DNA of 5,749 bases, from contig JAGWAK010000069.1 of assembly GCA_021296435.1 (NCBI GenBank), positions 1-5,749 of the forward strand, given 5' to 3'. Within the stretch, counting starts at the first letter, position 1, and each line of letters opens with the position of its first letter. The notes under the pieces were generated by a model, which saw nothing but the letters and a program-made list of their open reading frames with translations, did no database searches and had not been told where the DNA came from. Positions 4,429-5,749 of the stretch are shown one piece after another. The position numbers and the translations under genes are program-made. The stretch comes from Acidimicrobiia bacterium (GTDB lineage: Bacteria > Actinomycetota > Acidimicrobiia > Acidimicrobiales > CATQHL01).

Positions 4429-5749
4429 GCGTCTCGAAGCGGCGATAGCGGTCCTCGGCGGGGCCCGTCCAGCGGGTGTCCGGCTCGACGCTGCGTGCCG
4501 TGGTAGCCCAGCGCGCCCCATCGGCGAGGTCCGTCTCCAGGCCGGCCACGAGTCGGGCGGCGAACGCGGCGCCCAGGGCGGCGCTCTCGGGCACGGCTCC
4601 GACGTGGACGGCGAGGCCGGTGCAATCGGCCAGCGCCTGCATCCAAGGTCCGACGGCGGTGCCGCCGCCGGTCGCCACGATGCGCCGGGGCGTGATCCCG
4701 GCGACGTGGATGTGGCGGCGGACGACGAACCCGGCGGTCTCCAGAGCCGACCGGTAGAGGTGCACTCGCCGGTGGGTCGCTTCCAGACCCAGCAGTGACG
4801 CCGTCGGTGCGCTTCCGGCGACAGGCGTCCGCTCGGGGTGGATCGACGGGAGCCACAGGGGCAGGTCGCCGGGATCCAGGGCCGCCAGCGCGGCGTCGAA
4901 GCCCTCGCCCGCCGGTGGGTCGCCGAGTATGGCCCGCACCCGGTCCCAGAACAGCCCGCCGGCGTTGCTCGGGCCGCCGACCAGGCAGCGGTCGGGCGCC
5001 ACGTGGGGGATGGTCCAGAGTCCGTCCACCTCCCGCCAGCGGTCGCTGACGATCCAGCAGAGCAGCGTGCTGCCGAGGTTCACGATGACGTCGCCCACCT
5101 CGGCGGCGCCGGCGACAGTCAACTCGGCGAGGCCGTCCACGATGCCGGCGCCGAGCGGGACGCCGTCGATGTCGCCGGCCGGTTCCCAGCCGGCCACGAG
5201 CCGCGGCAACTGCTCGAGGCGCACGCCGATCTGGCTGCACAGTGCCTCATCCCAGCCCGCGCCTCCGAGCAGTGGCAGCGCGGCCAGGGCCGTGGCCGTG
5301 TCGAGGGCGGCCACCCCGGCGAGAGTGTGGTTGGCGACGGTCTGCGCCGGCCAGAATCCCGCTGCTGTGGGATGGAGCTCCGCCAGGTGGCGCAGGAAGC
5401 CCACCCACTCCTCATTGCCCACCGGTGGGAGCCCGGCGATTGCCTGGCCGCGGGCGTCGCCGTACAGCAGGCCCGCTCCGAAGGGGACGCCGCGACCGTC
5501 CACCGCCGTGAGTGACGGCACCATGGCCGCCACGCATGCGGCCTGGGGATCGCCCGAGTCCTGCACGTCCCTCCACGCCTGCTGCGGGCCGCGGTGCCAG
5601 GCCTCGGCCGCATCGTGTTCCAGCAGGCCCGGTCCGGGAACGCGCAATTCGTGGGGGCGCCGGGTGCGGGCCACGATCATTCCGGCCTCGTCGACGGCCA
5701 CGGCCTTGGTGGCGGTGGTCCCGACGTCGATACCGATCGTGACGGGCCG
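4418..5749 (-). CDS. FGGY-family carbohydrate kinase (5' end just outside window)
   Basis: 443 residues are visible and the frame is open at the right edge. The first visible residues already include I-G-I-D8-V-G-T-T-A-T-K, the FGGY phosphate-binding loop, so only a few N-terminal residues are missing. Other family marks, numbered from the first visible residue, are E-H-D (44-46), L-Y-G-D98-A-R100 in the sugar-binding position usually seen as W-x-D-x-R, D205 in G-A-G-I-V-D-G as the probable catalytic base, N-L-G-S-T ending at 228, and G-G-G-T (361-364) with E-S-A-A-L-G-A-A for ATP binding. The family phosphorylates xylulose, gluconate, glycerol or related polyols with ATP in the cytoplasm; the substrate here cannot be named. 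It is somewhat shorter than the usual 480-520 aa. The gene converges on the MBL operon and so belongs to a transcription unit beginning beyond the right edge. The stop is TAG at 4418-4420. Confidence 0.9.
   Translation of the reverse strand, partial: RPVTIGIDVGTTATKAVAVDEAGMIVARTRRPHELRVPGPGLLEHDAAEAWHRGPQQAWRDVQDSGDPQAACVAAMVPSLTAVDGRGVPFGAGLLYGDARGQAIAGLPPVGNEEWVGFLRHLAELHPTAAGFWPAQTVANHTLAGVAALDTATALAALPLLGGAGWDEALCSQIGVRLEQLPRLVAGWEPAGDIDGVPLGAGIVDGLAELTVAGAAEVGDVIVNLGSTLLCWIVSDRWREVDGLWTIPHVAPDRCLVGGPSNAGGLFWDRVRAILGDPPAGEGFDAALAALDPGDLPLWLPSIHPERTPVAGSAPTASLLGLEATHRRVHLYRSALETAGFVVRRHIHVAGITPRRIVATGGGTAVGPWMQALADCTGLAVHVGAVPESAALGAAFAARLVAGLETDLADGARWATTARSVEPDTRWTGPAEDRYRRFETLTG

Noticed and set aside
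4265..4798. A plus-strand open frame beginning in the convergent gap and running into the kinase antisense
   Set aside because: Most of it is antisense to the FGGY kinase; the first 50 codons show no motif I recognise and there is no strong ribosome-binding site.
4838..5515. A 225-codon plus-strand open frame inside the kinase region
   Set aside because: It is a shadow of the kinase gene, whose catalytic and nucleotide motifs are all in the minus-strand frame.

Overview
High-GC bacterial DNA with strongly GC-biased third codon positions, GTG starts and long open antisense frames. This base composition and protein style suggest an actinomycete-type organism, perhaps near Acidimicrobiia. That placement is an impression from sequence style; there is no rRNA or marker gene to confirm it.

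Layout, left to right. (1) The 3' end of a + strand gene: a last membrane helix joined to a soluble domain that looks like a degenerate RsbW/histidine-kinase-type ATPase domain, probably the tail of a nucleobase-type (SLC23/NCS2-like) permease. (2) A short convergent gap with a GC-rich hairpin. (3) A - strand RNase Z/arylsulfatase-like metallo-beta-lactamase (MBL) fold hydrolase of 285 aa. (4) A 63-bp divergent gap with TANNNT hexamers 7-8 nt before both start codons, consistent with leaderless transcripts. (5) Two tandem + strand paralogues of about 435 aa. Each has an N-terminal MBL domain and a C-terminal alkylsulfatase-type dimerization domain, and lacks the SCP2-like third domain of full-length alkylsulfatases. 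(6) A 215-bp convergent gap with small inverted repeats and no convincing gene. (7) A - strand FGGY-family carbohydrate kinase that runs off the right edge and lacks only its first few residues.

The core of the window is three MBL-fold hydrolases encoded side by side. The tandem pair keeps a full set of plausible metal ligands. At positions where I recall SdsA1-type alkylsulfatases having sulfate-contacting or acid histidines, both copies have Pro or Trp. They may therefore act on something other than alkyl sulfates. The two copies are about 70% identical overall by hand alignment, about 89% through the active-site segment, and well under 40% in the segment just before it. They also share a 57-nt stretch with no difference at all. 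This pattern suggests duplication, divergence of one segment that may shape the substrate pocket, and either local gene conversion or strong constraint on the core. A hydrolase/transporter/sugar-kinase neighbourhood fits uptake and breakdown of a small organic substrate, but the kinase and transporter are on opposite or separate transcription units and the shared pathway is a guess. No mobile element, CRISPR array, tRNA or rRNA was seen.
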